A stretch of 64,000 bases of DNA from Ligustrum vulgare (Eukaryota > Streptophyta > Magnoliopsida > Lamiales > Oleaceae), in NCBI GenBank assembly GCA_963555705.1, contig OY743190.1, forward strand, positions 19,599,491 to 19,663,490. Reading direction: 5' to 3'. Positions 12,040 to 24,505 of the stretch are shown here, piece after piece (position 1 is the stretch's first letter; every line of letters begins with the position of its first letter). Both the position numbers and the translations under genes were made by a program. The notes beneath the pieces are model-generated. The model searched no databases and was not told the origin of the DNA. It saw nothing but the letters and a program-made list of their open reading frames with translations.

Positions 12040-12991
12040 CACACACACCACATACACATTGTCTAACATCTCAAATAAACAATTTAAAATTCGAAATCTA
12101 AACAAGTCTAAAATCTGAAAATTTGAGATATACAAATATACACATACATCAATATATACATACACATATATCAATATATACATACACAGAACTTACACCT
12201 ACCTATAATCATGGTAAATTTCGAAAATTTAACAAAATTACAAATCTGAAATTATCTGAAACATTTGAATTTTATGCATATCAAGTGTATTCATACATTA
12301 TTTACATAGAATTTATACATATATACATGTGTGTATCGAATTATGGGGGGCGTGTGTGTGAAATCGCGTGGAACCGTGTGTGTGTGTACGCGGGTGGTGT
12401 GTGTGCGTGAGGAGAAAAGGGAGAAGGGGGAAGGGGGAAGGGACTTACCGCCGGTGATGGTGGCGGTGATGGCCGGCGTCACGAAGGGAGGGAGAAGCCG
12501 AGAGCGAGGTGAGGTCGTGAGAGGGAGTGAGTCGCGAGGGCGAGAGGCGGAAGAGAGAGAGAGAGCGCGATGGAGAAGAGAGAGACCGAGAGTGAGCGTA
12601 AGTGAGGAGTAGGTTAGGGTTGAGTTTTTTTAACTTTTGGTAAATTGCAATTCAGTCCCTCTACTCTCATAAATTAGTAATTTAGGCTCAAAACTTTCAA
12701 ATGAAATTCCAAAGTGTCACCAAATTTTTCCCAACTTCAATATAACACAATAAAAATAGAAATTAGCATGCCTAGGCAATAAATTTAATTAATCACATAA
12801 AATTGCACGTAAACTGTTAAAATAACAATTTATAAACTTTTAATTGGTACATTGATCGAGACGGCAACCAGTCCTTCCACTGCAAAATAATTCAAATAAA
12901 ACCATAATATTAGTTAAATCATTTATAATGATATTAATATAAACTTTACGTGACAATCAAGAAAGCATGTAAATCGAAATGCGGTATTACA
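10162..12991 (-). repeat. Inner element LTR1 (3' LTR)
   Basis: 2,830 bp, TGTAACACCCC to GCGGTATTACA on the plus strand. It is longer than LTR2 by 35 bp, mainly an AT/ACAT run near 12005-12045 and a GT-rich block near 12380-12402. It contains a five-member hairpin array (10949-11065) and a GA/GC-rich block (12400-12615). Confidence 0.92.
10949..11065. repeat. Hairpin array with compensating changes
   Basis: Five short palindromes: CCGCAAAGCGG at 10949-10959, 10979-10989 and 11009-11019; CCGTAAACGG at 11032-11041; GTCGCAAAGCGAC at 11053-11065. The last two carry paired changes on both sides of the loop, so the stem is kept. LTR2 repeats the array at 18499-18615. Confidence 0.85.
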
Positions 12992-15900
12992 ATTCCTTAC
13001 CCCCTAAAAGAAAATTTCGTCCTCGAAATAAAAACTTACCAAAAAGGTGTGGATACTTGGCACGCATTTCGTCCTCGCGTTCCCAAGTAGCCTCTTCTAC
13101 TGCATGATTCCTCCAAAGGACTTTAACTAGAGGTATCTTCTTCCTCCTAAGTTCCTTATCTGCCTTCAATAGGATCCTCACAGGTGATTCCTCGTAAGTT
13201 AGATCCTCACGAAGATCTAACGACTCATAACTGAGGATATGAGAAGGATCCGAAATATATTTTCTCAACATCGACATGTGAAATACGTTATGGACTCCAG
13301 ATAGTGCCGGTGGCAATGCAACCCGATAAGCTAGGTCACCCACCCTTTCAAGTATTTCAAAGGGGCCAACAAATCGAGGAGTTAACTTTCCTTTCTTCCC
13401 GAATCTCATAACTCCTTTCATAGGAGCGACCTTTAGGAAAATCATATCACCTGCAGCGAATTCCAATGGTTTCCTTCTTCTGTCTGCATAGCTTTTCTGT
13501 CTACTTTGTGCAGTTCTCATCCGTTGGCGAATCTTCTCAACAATTTCCGATGTCTGCTGCACCATTTCTGGGCCTAGAAATTTCCGTTCTCCTACTTCAT
13601 CCCAGTGAACCGGCGATCTACACTTCCTCCCGTATAGCGCCTCATATGGAGCCATGTGAATTGAGGCTTGATAGCTATTGTTATAGGAGAACTCAACCAA
13701 TGGGAGAAATTCGTCCCAAGTACCTGGAAAGTCGATAATACAAGCTCTCAACATATCTTCCAGGGTTTGAATTGTTCTCTCTGACTGTCCATCTGTCTGA
13801 GGGTGAAAGGCCGTGCTGAATCTCAATTGAGTACCCATGGCCTTATGTAGACTTTTCCAAAATGAAGAAGTAAATTTTGGGTCACGATCAGACACGATAG
13901 ATAGGGGAATCCCATGAAGCCTTACAATTTCTGCCACATATAACTCTGCGTACTTCTCCATATTATAAGTAGTCTTTACCGGTAGAAAGTGTGCCGACTT
14001 GGTAAGACGATCGACAATCACCCATATGGAGTTATAACCTTTCTTCGTCTTAGGTAAGCCCACAATGAAATCCATGCCAATTCGTTCCCATTTCCACTCC
14101 GGAATCATAAGAGGTTGTAATAGACCAGAAGGTCGCTGATGTTCGGCCTTAACTTGCTGACAAGTGAGACAACGTTGAACATACTCCGCCACATCCCTAC
14201 TCATGCCATTCCACCAAAAATGTTGCCTCAAATCCCGAGCCATCTTAGTACTTCCAGGGTGGATTGAGTAAGGAGTGTTATGAGCTTCCCTCATAATTTC
14301 TCGCTTCAATTCCTTATTATTGGGGACTACCAGCCTATTACCTTGCCGAAGGGCACCATCTGTGGAGATAACAAAATCGGTGTGCTTCCCATTAATTACT
14401 TCAGTGCGGACCCTTGAAGTATTGGGGTCTTCTAACTGTAGGGCCTTTATTTTCTCCAACAATGTCGATTCCAATGTTATGTTAGCAAGATAACCTGTCT
14501 TGCCTTTTGGAACGATCTCTAACTCTAACCCTTGGATATCCCTCAGTAACTGTTTCTGGACAACTTGCAAGGCATTCATTGTTCCATGACTTTTTCTGCT
14601 AAGTGCATCAACTACAACATTAGCCTTGCCAGGATGATAATTAATAACACAATCATAATCCTTGACAAGCTCCAACCACCTGCGCTGTCGCATGTTTAGT
14701 TCTTTCTGTGTGAAGAAGTATTTGAGACTTTTATGATCGGTGTAGATCTCACATCTGACCCCGTAGAGATAGTGCCTCCATATTTTCAATGCAAATACGA
14801 CAGCTGCCAACTCGAGATCGTGAGTTGTGTAATTCTTCTCGTACTCTTTCAATTGCCTTGAAGCGTAGGCAATTACCTTGCCGTGTTGCATAAGAACACA
14901 ACCAAGCCCCTTTAGTGAGGCATCACTGTAAATGACTAATCCTTCATTTCCTTGTGGAATAGCCAAAATTGGCGCAGTTGTCAACCGTGTCTTTAACTCC
15001 TCAAAACTCTGTTCGCAATCTGAATTCCACTGAAATTTTGTATCCTTTCTGGTCAGCTTAGTCAAAGGCGAGGAAATCTTGGAAAATCCTTCCACAAATC
15101 TCCGATAGTAACCAGCTAAACCAAGAAAGCTGCGGACTTCTTTCACATTAGTTGGTGTCGGCCAATTACGAACTGCCTCAATTTTACTCGGGTCCACCTC
15201 AATGCCTTCTTTTGATACAACGTGCCCCAAGAACGGCACTCTTTCCAGCCAGAATTCACACTTCTTGAATTTCGCAAATAATTTCTCTTCTCTAAGTTTC
15301 TGAAGCACTATTCTCAAATGCTTTTCGTGTTCCTCTTCAGACCTCGAATAGATCAATATATCTTCAATGAAGACTATAACAAATTGATCCAAGTATTCTT
15401 TGAAGACTCGATGCATCAGATCCATAAATGCCGCAGGAGCATTGGTTAACCCAAACGGCATCACCAAAAATTCATAATGTCCATATCTGGTACGGAAAGC
15501 TGTCTTTGGAATATCCTCTTCTTTAATCCTCAACTGATGATAACCAGATCGCAGATCAATCTTGGAAAAATATCCTGCACCCTGAAGCTGGTCGAATAGG
15601 TCTTCAATTCTCGGCAACGGATATTTATTCTTTATTGTTACTTTATTCAACTCCCTGTAATCTATGCAAAGTCTCATAGAACCGTCCTTCTTCTTCACGA
15701 ATAATACAGGAGCACCCCATGGAGAGAAACTAGGTCGAACAAAGCCCTTATCCATGAGATCCTGCAATTGCTCCTTGAGCTCCTTAAGTTCCGCAGGAGC
15801 CATCCGATACGGTGCTTTCGATATCGGGGCTGTTCCAGGTACCAAATCGATAACGAAGTCGATCTCTCTTTCAGGCGGTAGATCAAAAAGGTCCTCTGGA

Positions 15901-17480
15901 AAAACATCCGGATATTTTCGAACGATTGCAATTTGTTCAAGTGAGGGGTCTGTTTTTGGTACTTCGACTATCGCAGCCAAGTACGCCTTACAGCCCTTAT
16001 TCATCAATTGACGGGCTTTCATCGCTGACACTATTGGAATAGAAAGTTTCACCTCAACCCCGACAAAGTAAAAAGGGGTTTCATTTGGAGGCTCGAACAT
16101 CACCTTCTTCTCATGACAGTCTATGGAAGCATAATACCGTGATAGCCAATCCATGCCCAGTATGATGTCAAAATCGTGAATATCCAGTACTATAAGATCT
16201 GCCACCCAGTCATTCCCATTCACCACTATTGGACAGTCTCTCAATACAGTACTTGAACTCAATAAGTCTCCGGATGGTGTTGACACAACAAACGGAGTAC
16301 ACAGTTGTGGGGATGAATGATTTAATTTCTCAGCAAAAACAGGACTGACAAAAGAATGAGTAGCCCCGGAATCGAAAAGAATAGTTGCAAGTTTGTCACA
16401 TACGTACACAGTACCTGATACCACGGTGGATGAGTCATTAGCTTCCTTCTTAGACATTGTATAAACCCTTGCTTGGGTAGTCTTCTTCTTCTCTCTACAA
16501 TCCTTAGCTAGATGTCCCGGTTTCCCGCAGTTAAAACAACTCTGGCAATCGCTTGCAAAATGTCCCGACTTCCCACACCTAAAGCATACTCCTTTGCCAT
16601 GAAGGCACTCACCACGATGTCCCTTGCCACACTTCGAGCAAGTTACTATCTGTTGCTTGTTTGATTGGTGATACTGCTTACTCCCTTGATCACTCCTCCT
16701 TTTATGTCCCCTGTTATTCCACCCCTTTGAATTTCCACTCTTAAATTTCTGGTTAAAGGATGGAGTTCTATTTTCTTCGCTGTCTATGGCTAAAGCTCTT
16801 TCCACCAACAGAGATTTGTTGATCACCTCTCTATAAGTAGTGAGTTCAAAAGGGATCACAGCCTGTTTGATTTGTGGTTTAAGTCCTTCTTCAAAGCGCC
16901 TAGACCTTCTCTCTTCAGTATCTACTAAGTTTGGAGCGAACTTAGCCAGTCTAGCAAACTCCGCCTCATATTCCGTAACTGATCTGTTCCCTTGCACTAG
17001 TTTCAGAAATTCTCCCTCCTTTTGCTTGCGGATACTCTTGGGAAAGTACTTTTCATTGAAGGCCGTGGTAAACATTTCCCAAGTAAAAGGTTCAGCGTCA
17101 TTTTCATGTTGCCGCTGCACCATCAGCCACCAATCATAGGCACCGCCCTGAAGCATGTATGCGGAAAAGTTAACCTTCTCCTCATCGGTGCATCCCATAA
17201 CCTTAAAGGCTTTCTGCATTTCAGTTAACCACTTTTCAGCCTCGAGGGGGTCAGTGGTTCCGACAAAGGATGGCGGAGACAGCCTCTTAAATTCTGATAT
17301 CCTCCCATGCCCACGGTTCTCATTAGTCCTAGGCTGACTTGCCTGTCCCAACGTAGTTAACGCTTGGACCAAGGCCTCTATGATCGTCGGAGTGCCGGAA
17401 GGGGCAGTGTTATTGCCTGTCCCTTCATCCTGAGTTTGAGAAATTCTTCCTTGAGTGTTGCTACGTCTAGTGGGAGCCAT
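12987..17480 (-). CDS. Gag-pol polyprotein of inner element, 1497 residues
   Basis: One frame encodes all retrotransposon proteins. The start is ATG at 17480 in the context AGAAATGG. Gag lies near residues 70-200. A cysteine-rich [12 protein letters not shown] stretch precedes two CCHC zinc knuckles (about 299-312 and 315-328). Protease has DSGATHSF with D370. Reverse transcriptase spans about 560-740, RNase H starts near SDAS (D853), and integrase has an HH-CC zinc motif and D1137, D1198, E1234 (D-35-E spacing). A GPF module and a C-terminal chromodomain-like [16 protein letters not shown] follow. The frame has no stop or frameshift, but the reverse-transcriptase catalytic box reads FIED (E706, D707) where the family has F/Y-x-D-D, so polymerase activity is doubtful. 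RNase H's VVVDALSR replaces the common VVADALSR. The final codons are read through the polypurine tract and the stop lies 2 bases inside the LTR. Confidence 0.95.
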   Translation of the reverse strand: MAPTRRSNTQGRISQTQDEGTGNNTAPSGTPTIIEALVQALTTLGQASQPRTNENRGHGRISEFKRLSPPSFVGTTDPLEAEKWLTEMQKAFKVMGCTDEEKVNFSAYMLQGGAYDWWLMVQRQHENDAEPFTWEMFTTAFNEKYFPKSIRKQKEGEFLKLVQGNRSVTEYEAEFARLAKFAPNLVDTEERRSRRFEEGLKPQIKQAVIPFELTTYREVINKSLLVERALAIDSEENRTPSFNQKFKSGNSKGWNNRGHKRRSDQGSKQYHQSNKQQIVTCSKCGKGHRGECLHGKGVCFRCGKSGHFASDCQSCFNCGKPGHLAKDCREKKKTTQARVYTMSKKEANDSSTVVSGTVYVCDKLATILFDSGATHSFVSPVFAEKLNHSSPQLCTPFVVSTPSGDLLSSSTVLRDCPIVVNGNDWVADLIVLDIHDFDIILGMDWLSRYYASIDCHEKKVMFEPPNETPFYFVGVEVKLSIPIVSAMKARQLMNKGCKAYLAAIVEVPKTDPSLEQIAIVRKYPDVFPEDLFDLPPEREIDFVIDLVPGTAPISKAPYRMAPAELKELKEQLQDLMDKGFVRPSFSPWGAPVLFVKKKDGSMRLCIDYRELNKVTIKNKYPLPRIEDLFDQLQGAGYFSKIDLRSGYHQLRIKEEDIPKTAFRTRYGHYEFLVMPFGLTNAPAAFMDLMHRVFKEYLDQFVIVFIEDILIYSRSEEEHEKHLRIVLQKLREEKLFAKFKKCEFWLERVPFLGHVVSKEGIEVDPSKIEAVRNWPTPTNVKEVRSFLGLAGYYRRFVEGFSKISSPLTKLTRKDTKFQWNSDCEQSFEELKTRLTTAPILAIPQGNEGLVIYSDASLKGLGCVLMQHGKVIAYASRQLKEYEKNYTTHDLELAAVVFALKIWRHYLYGVRCEIYTDHKSLKYFFTQKELNMRQRRWLELVKDYDCVINYHPGKANVVVDALSRKSHGTMNALQVVQKQLLRDIQGLELEIVPKGKTGYLANITLESTLLEKIKALQLEDPNTSRVRTEVINGKHTDFVISTDGALRQGNRLVVPNNKELKREIMREAHNTPYSIHPGSTKMARDLRQHFWWNGMSRDVAEYVQRCLTCQQVKAEHQRPSGLLQPLMIPEWKWERIGMDFIVGLPKTKKGYNSIWVIVDRLTKSAHFLPVKTTYNMEKYAELYVAEIVRLHGIPLSIVSDRDPKFTSSFWKSLHKAMGTQLRFSTAFHPQTDGQSERTIQTLEDMLRACIIDFPGTWDEFLPLVEFSYNNSYQASIHMAPYEALYGRKCRSPVHWDEVGERKFLGPEMVQQTSEIVEKIRQRMRTAQSRQKSYADRRRKPLEFAAGDMIFLKVAPMKGVMRFGKKGKLTPRFVGPFEILERVGDLAYRVALPPALSGVHNVFHMSMLRKYISDPSHILSYESLDLREDLTYEESPVRILLKADKELRRKKIPLVKVLWRNHAVEEATWEREDEMRAKYPHLFGKFLFRGRNFLLGGKEL
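12992..13005 (-). promoter_or_regulatory. Polypurine tract of inner element (within coding sequence)
   Basis: AGGGGGTAAGGAAT on the coding strand, directly before the 3' LTR. It is translated as the polyprotein's last residues (GGKEL). Confidence 0.8.
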
Positions 17481-17694
17481 TTCTAAATAGAAGAGAATAA
17501 AACATCTAGTTCAATATATAGTACTACATATCAATGTGTACAAATTTCAATCTAGTAGCATTACATGACATTCAATAATTTAGGCAAAATTAACTTACCA
17601 GATGATCGAGGGAGAAGCACTTGAGGCGTGACTTAGTACCCGAACCATTTCAAATAAAATTTAAAAGTCTACAGAATCGCTTTTAAAACTCTTA
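17481..17694 (-). other. Inner element untranslated leader
   Basis: Sequence between the primer-binding site and the gag ATG. It is AT-rich and non-coding. Its part nearest the LTR (17600-17694) is closely similar to the outer element's leader at 21948-22045, confirming that the two families are related. Confidence 0.7.
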
Positions 17695-17706
17695 GCTCTG
17701 ATACCA
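17695..17706 (-). promoter_or_regulatory. Primer-binding site, initiator tRNA-Met
   Basis: TGGTATCAGAGC on the coding strand, complementary to the 3' end of plant tRNA-iMet, 5 bases inside the 5' LTR boundary. Confidence 0.9.
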
Positions 17707-17711
17707 AAAAA

Positions 17712-20506
17712 TGTAACACCCCAAGTTTAAGAGTCTAAAACCTAGGCGTGTCAACTTCCATTCACATTAAATGCGGAATTAAATAATTTACACGACCTAA
17801 ATGTTCATTTATCTATTATAAAATTTTAGAGAAATTTCGGCAGAGTCTCCTCTATAAATTGGACATAGCCAACCTGTAGAGGGACATCAAAAAAAACATT
17901 TTTAAAATTTAAAACATCCATCACATCTCAATCACATTCATCATCTCCAAAACCAATTCATACATTTCCCAAACTCCTCAATCATAAGATTTTTCAAAAC
18001 ATCATCAAACATTGACCATTGAAATAAAGGTAATTTAACCTCTAATACGTTCCATACTTAATAAAAATAACTTCAACCAAACCATTATCAATAATAATGA
18101 ATGAAGAAATAAATTTAAATGATAACTCAAATGAATTTAAACTTTATTAATTAAGGCGACAACGGGTACTATCGGAGTCAGCCACCAAGTGTTCTCCTCT
18201 GATCATCTAACTTTCATCACCTGAAAAATGGGGAGGGATTGGGGTGAGCTGAAGCTCAGTAAGTAAACTGTATGCATGAATGCATGCTTATGACATGAAT
18301 GCTTTAAAAATTTCATATATGTATCCCCATTTACTTTACTTTCCAAAACTTTCAAACTTTCATTTCAATTCAAAACTTTCACTTCATTTCCAAACTTTCA
18401 CTTCCTTTCCATCGTGAGCTCACTTGGTGTAACTTCTAGTCAATCAGAATACAGTGGGCTATTATTTATTTGGAACCAGATTAACATGCGCATTTCCACC
18501 GCAAAGCGGTTTAACATTCACTTTCCCACCGCAAAGCGGTTTAACATTCACTTTCCTACCGCAAAGCGGTTTAACAGTCCACCGTAAACGGTTGAACATT
18601 CCGTCGCAAAGCGACTTAATTCGGGTACGCCGGTCCCCCGCGCCCCATTTCCCACTCGCAACTTTCATGAACTAGAAGTACACCCATTCATTCAAAAAAA
18701 AACTTGGGATACATAACTTTTGACAAAAATTTCACTTTGACACATTCCTTTCATTAAAACATTTGACTTTCCCATTTCGATGTCAGTGCATGCTTAATGA
18801 TGCAATGACATAATAACGTGCATGCTTTAACATTCTTCTCAATAACATATGCTTTCATAAAGTAAGTGCAATTCATCAAAGCAAGTAAGTTGCACGATAG
18901 TCATTTACACATAACTTTCACATTTACATTCGACTTTGATGAAAATAGGGGGAAGTTTACTTACCTGATGTCCTTAATATTTACCGTTTTCTTGATTTGC
19001 AAGTGGAGGAGCCTCGACTGCCCGTGTCGTCAATGTACCAAAAGTCCTAATTATTTCCATTCGCCAAAATGAATAACTTTCAGTTCACAAACACATTCAT
19101 TATTCATTTTAATACTAATCAAACATTAACCGAGATTAAAACTTCAATTTCAACTCAAACTTACATAACTTTAGAAATTACTTAATCGTGATTCTAACAA
19201 GTTCACAAATATTAAAATAACCATTTATTACAAACTTTACCAACAAGCAATCAACTAATTTCTTAATTCTAATCAAATTCGAAAAATTAACCTAACCATT
19301 GGTCCATTGGTTAACAATCGGATTCATATATAAAGATCTAAGAATTAACTAGCTAATATGACTAAAGCCATTTAGACCAATACATGAAAATTCTCAAATT
19401 TCTCAATTTACCCAGAATAACATAAACTTAATTAACTAACTCAAATTTTAACAAAGTATTTTCCAAAATTTTTAAATCTGAAAAATTGTCTTCATAATTC
19501 AACTTAACCAAATATTTAACTAAGTTACAAAATCATCAATACACCCACACACACACATATATATATATATACACACACACCACATACACATTGTCTAACA
19601 TCTCAAATAAACAATTTAAAATTCGAAATCTAAACAAGTCTAAAATCTGAAAATTTGAGATATACAAATATACACATACATCAATATATACATACACATA
19701 TATCAATATATACATACACAGAACTTACACCTACCTATAATCATGGTAAATTTCGAAAATTTAACAAAATTACAAATCTGAAATTATCTGAAACATTTGA
19801 ATTTTATGCATATCAAGTGTATTCATACATTATTTACATAGAATTTATACATATATACATGTGTGTATCGAATTATGGGGGGTGTGTGTGTGAAATCGCG
19901 TGGAACCGTGTGTGTGTGTGCGTGAGGAGAAAAGGGAGAAGGGGGAAGGGGGAAGGGACTTACCGCCGGTGATGGTGGCGGTGATGGCCGGCGTCACGAA
20001 GGGAGGGAGAAGCCGAGAGCGAGGTGAGGTCGTGAGAGGGAGTGAGTCGCGAGGGCGAGAGGCGGAAGAGAGAGAGAGAGCGCGATGGAGAAGAGAGAGA
20101 CCGAGAGTGAGCGTAAGTGAGGAGTAGGTTAGGGTTGAGTTTTTTTAACTTTTGGTAAATTGCAATTCAGTCCCTCTACTCTCATAAATTAGTAATTTAG
20201 GCTCAAAACTTTCAAATGAAATTCCAAAGTGTCACCAAATTTTTCCCAACTTCAATATAACACAATAAAAATAGAAATTAGCATGCCTAGGCAATAAATT
20301 TAATTAATCACATAAAATTGCACGTAAACTGTTAAAATAACAATTTATAAACTTTTAATTGGTACATTGATCGAGACGGCAACCAGTCCTTCCACTGCAA
20401 AATAATTCAAATAAAACCATAATATTAGTTAAATCATTTATAATGATATTAATATAAACTTTACGTGACAATCAAGAAAGCATGTAAATCGAAATGCGGT
20501 ATTACA
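17712..20506 (-). repeat. Inner element LTR2 (5' LTR of the full interior)
   Basis: 2,795 bp, near-identical to LTR1. It is both the 5' LTR for the 12987-17480 polyprotein and, by position, the 3' LTR for the partial interior on its right. That shared role is the mark of a tandem array. Confidence 0.92.
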
Positions 20507-21734
20507 ATTCCTTACCCCCTAAAAGAAAATTTCGTCCTCGAAATAAAAACTTACCAAAAAGGTGTGGATACTTGGCACGCATTTCGTCCTCGCGTTCCCA
20601 AGTAGCCTCTTCTACTGCATGATTCCTCCAAAGGACTTTAACTAGAGGTATCTTCTTCCTCCTAAGTTCCTTATCTGCCTTCAATAGGATCCTCACAGGT
20701 GATTCCTCGTAAGTTAGATCCTCACGAAGATCTAACGACTCATAACTGAGGATATGAGAAGGATCCGAAATATATTTTCTCAACATCGACATGTGAAATA
20801 CGTTATGGACTCCAGATAGTGCCGGTGGCAATGCAACCCGATAAGCTAGGTCACCCACCCTTTCAAGTATTTCAAAGGGGCCAACAAATCGAGGAGTTAA
20901 CTTTCCTTTCTTCCCGAATCTCATAACTCCTTTCATAGGAGCGACCTTTAGGAAAATCATATCACCTGCAGCGAATTCCAATGGTTTCCTTCTTCTGTCT
21001 GCATAGCTTTTCTGTCTACTTTGTGCAGTTCTCATCCGTTGGCGAATCTTCTCAACAATTTCCGATGTCTGCTGCACCATTTCTGGGCCTAGAAATTTCC
21101 GTTCTCCTACTTCATCCCAGTGAACCGGCGATCTACACTTCCTCCCGTATAGCGCCTCATATGGAGCCATGTGAATTGAGGCTTGATAGCTATTGTTATA
21201 GGAGAACTCAACCAATGGGAGAAATTCGTCCCAAGTACCTGGAAAGTCGATAATACAAGCTCTCAACATATCTTCCAGGGTTTGAATTGTTCTCTCTGAC
21301 TGTCCATCTGTCTGAGGGTGAAAGGCCGTGCTGAATCTCAATTGAGTACCCATGGCCTTATGTAGACTTTTCCAAAATGAAGAAGTAAATTTTGGGTCAC
21401 GATCAGACACGATAGATAGGGGAATCCCATGAAGCCTTACAATTTCTGCCACATATAACTCTGCGTACTTCTCCATATTATAAGTAGTCTTTACCGGTAG
21501 AAAGTGTGCCGACTTGGTAAGACGATCGACAATCACCCATATGGAGTTATAACCTTTCTTCGTCTTAGGTAAGCCCACAATGAAATCCATGCCAATTCGT
21601 TCCCATTTCCACTCCGGAATCATAAGAGGTTGTAATAGACCAGAAGGTCGCTGATGTTCGGCCTTAACTTGCTGACAAGTGAGACAACGTTGAACATACT
21701 CCGCCACATCCCTACTCATGCCATTCATCTCCAT
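20502..21734 (-). pseudogene. Integrase-chromodomain fusion frame, 410 residues
   Basis: An open frame whose C-terminal 404-odd residues are identical to those of the 1497-residue polyprotein, beginning at [19 protein letters not shown]. It keeps the integrase CC pair, the complete D, D-35-E core, the GPF module and the chromodomain. It lacks the HH half of the zinc motif, reverse transcriptase, RNase H, protease and gag. The first codons (ATG GAG) come from the outer element: AGAAATGG at 21728-21736 matches the gag start context seen at 17478-17485. A deletion with 6-base microhomology (CCATTC) joined the two in frame. It lies behind the outer 5' LTR and a short leader, so it could be transcribed. 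It is listed as a pseudogene because it is a truncated polyprotein. Confidence 0.85.
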
Positions 21735-22045
21735 TTCTTATTTCACAAAAAGATCTAATAAATGGCACCCAAACTTTTAATAACCATTACTTTCTCACTT
21801 CCTCATTTACATAACCAAAATATACTCGTCATAATCACTGACAACATCCTTAACCTTTCACTTTCCGACATTACACATTAACATGCAAGAATTTGCAATA
21901 ATTGTCATATCAATTAACATTTCATAATTTAAACAAAAATTAACTTACCGGATGATCGAGGGAGAAGCATTTGAGGAGTGACTCAGTACCCGAACCATTT
22001 TCAAATAAGTTTTAAAAGTCTACAGAATCGCTTTTAAAACTCTTA
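21735..22045 (-). other. Outer element untranslated leader
   Basis: AT-rich leader between the primer-binding site and the former gag start. The half next to the LTR matches the inner leader; the other half does not. Confidence 0.7.
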
Positions 22046-22057
22046 GCTCTGATACCA
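22046..22057 (-). promoter_or_regulatory. Primer-binding site, initiator tRNA-Met (outer element)
   Basis: TGGTATCAGAGC on the coding strand, 4 bases from the 5' LTR edge at 22062. It fixes the element's orientation as minus. Confidence 0.9.
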
Positions 22058-22061
22058 AAAA

Positions 22062-24331
22062 TGTAACACCCCAAGTTCAAAAATCTTAAACCTAGGTGTT
22101 AACTTCCCTTTTTCTTTTAATGCGGAAATAAATCATTTAAAACCATGCGGAATTTAAGTCGTTTACACAATCAAAATGTTCATTTATCTACTATAAAATT
22201 TTACAGAAATTTCGACAGAGTCTCCTCTGTAAATTGGACATAGCCAACCTGTAGAGGGACATCAAAAACATTTTACAAATACAATTCTCAACTCATTCAA
22301 CCCAACAATCCACATCCGACCGCAATTCCAAAATTCAACTTCAACATTAATCCCCCAAACTCCTCAACAAAATAACTTGAAGTATAAATTTATAAACTCA
22401 TGAAAACATGATAAAAACTAATCACGGGGAAATACCATAACTTATGTAAACTAATTTCAACCGAAACAATTATCAAAATAAATGAATTAAGAAATAATTA
22501 CTTAGAACTTAAATAAATTCTAATTTAACTAAAAATAACTTGAATAAATTTAACTTTATTAATTAATGCGACGATAGGTACTGTCGGAGTCAGCCGCCAA
22601 GTGTTCTCCTCGGATCATCTAACTTCCATCACCTGAAATATGGGGAGGGATTGGGGTGAGCTAAAGCTCAGTAAGTAAACTGTATGCATGAATGCATGCT
22701 TATGACATGAATGCTTTAAAAAATTCCATATATGTATCCCCTTTTTCTTTACTTTCCAGAACATTCAAACATTTCAAACTTTCACTTAACATTTCAAACT
22801 TTCACTTCATTTCCATCGTGAGCTCACTTGGTGTAACTTCTAGTCAATCAGATAACAGTGGGCCATTCTTATTTGGAACCAGATTAACATGCGCATTTCC
22901 ACCGCAAAGCGGTTTAACATTCACTTTCCCACCGCAAAGCGGCTCATTCATTCATTCCACCGCAAAGCGGCTCATTACATTCATTCCACCGCAAAGCGGC
23001 TCATTACATTCGGGTACGCCGGTCCCCCGCGCCCCATTTCCCACTCGCATCTTTCATGACATAGAAGTACACCCATTCTTTCAAAAACTTGGGATACATA
23101 ATTTTTGACAAAAATTGCACTTTGACACATTCCTTTCATTAAAAACATTTGACTTTCCCATTTCGATGCCAATGCGTGCTTGATGATGCAATGACATGTA
23201 ACGTGTATACTTGAACATTTCCTTAACTACACATAATTGCATATGGTAGACCAAAAGCATTAAAATTCCGTAATTAACACGAATGTCAATTAAGCACATT
23301 AATTCCACATTAACAATTCAACTTTGATGAAAGTAGGGGGAAGTTTACTTACTTGACGTCTTTAGTATTTACCGTTTCTGAATTTGCAAGTGGGAAAGTC
23401 TCGGATGCCCGTGACGTCAATGTACCAAAATTCCTAATTATATCCATTCATAAATAAGGTATAACTTTAGATTTGAAACAAACACGTTCATCATTCTATT
23501 CAATATTATAAACAAAACTCATAACTTGAGGTTAACATTTCTATTAGACTCGCAATTTAACTCAAACGTGTCCTTAAATCATGTTAAACACATATACTAT
23601 CACATTCGAAAAAGTGTTTAAATTCAAGGGTAAGAAACATCGAACTCTTACTTATCAAATTATTCGAAAGTCAAAACTACTCAATATTATCACAACTTAA
23701 TTGTCACATGGACAATTTCAATTAGCGTCCTAATTACTCAGAAATCTGAAAATAACAATTATAATAAATATGTACATTGAAATTCAGTTCAAACAACCTG
23801 ATTATTTGAAATCCCTAAATTTGAAAATTTCCATTTAAAAAATCAACATTGAACCAATAGAAAGTCAATTAAATAATATTATCATTTAAAGTCTGAAATT
23901 TACATACATTCGATATCTATATTTATAGATATTAGTATAATCATAAAATTCCCAGATTTGAAATTAATACATAAAAATTGCATTTAGTTCAAAAATCATA
24001 TTTAACACTTGTAACTGAGGTTGATACTTTCATGTGACTTACAATTCAAATCAATAGGAATCTTAAACTACGTCAAACACAAATCCTACTTCCTTCGGAA
24101 TAAGAGATTAAACCATTGTTTGAAATCTAACTAATCACATTGCACAAAGGTTAATTAAAGCTATGGAATCTTCATCACAACTTGAATTTCACAAAGGCAA
24201 TTCCAATTAACATGCTAACTATTAGAAATATGTAAATTCTCAAAAATGGCAGTAAACATTTCAATTGAATTAACAAATTCATAAATTTTGGAAAAATGTG
24301 AAATTAACCCATATAAATTAATAAAATCTGA

Positions 24332-24370
<39 letters not shown>

Positions 24371-24452
24371 ACTCTAAATATACACACATATTTATACATT
24401 ATTCACTAACTGAAATCAAGAATCCTAAAATCCATAGTATAATTTACACATT

Positions 24453-24505
<53 letters not shown>

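Larger units (their letters stand above)
10162..21728 (-). mobile_element. Inner Tekay-like Ty3/gypsy element in LTR-interior-LTR-partial interior array
   Basis: Order on the plus strand: LTR1 (10162-12991), full interior with an uninterrupted gag-pol (12992-17711), LTR2 (17712-20506), then a second but partial interior (20507-21728) identical in protein to the C-terminal 404 residues of the first. LTR1 and LTR2 are practically identical apart from microsatellite and small indel differences. The likely history is unequal homologous recombination that made a tandem array, then a deletion removing the rest of the second interior, a third LTR and the outer element's gag-protease. The left flank CTTCA (10157-10161) would be one half of the target duplication; its partner has been deleted. 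Confidence 0.88.
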
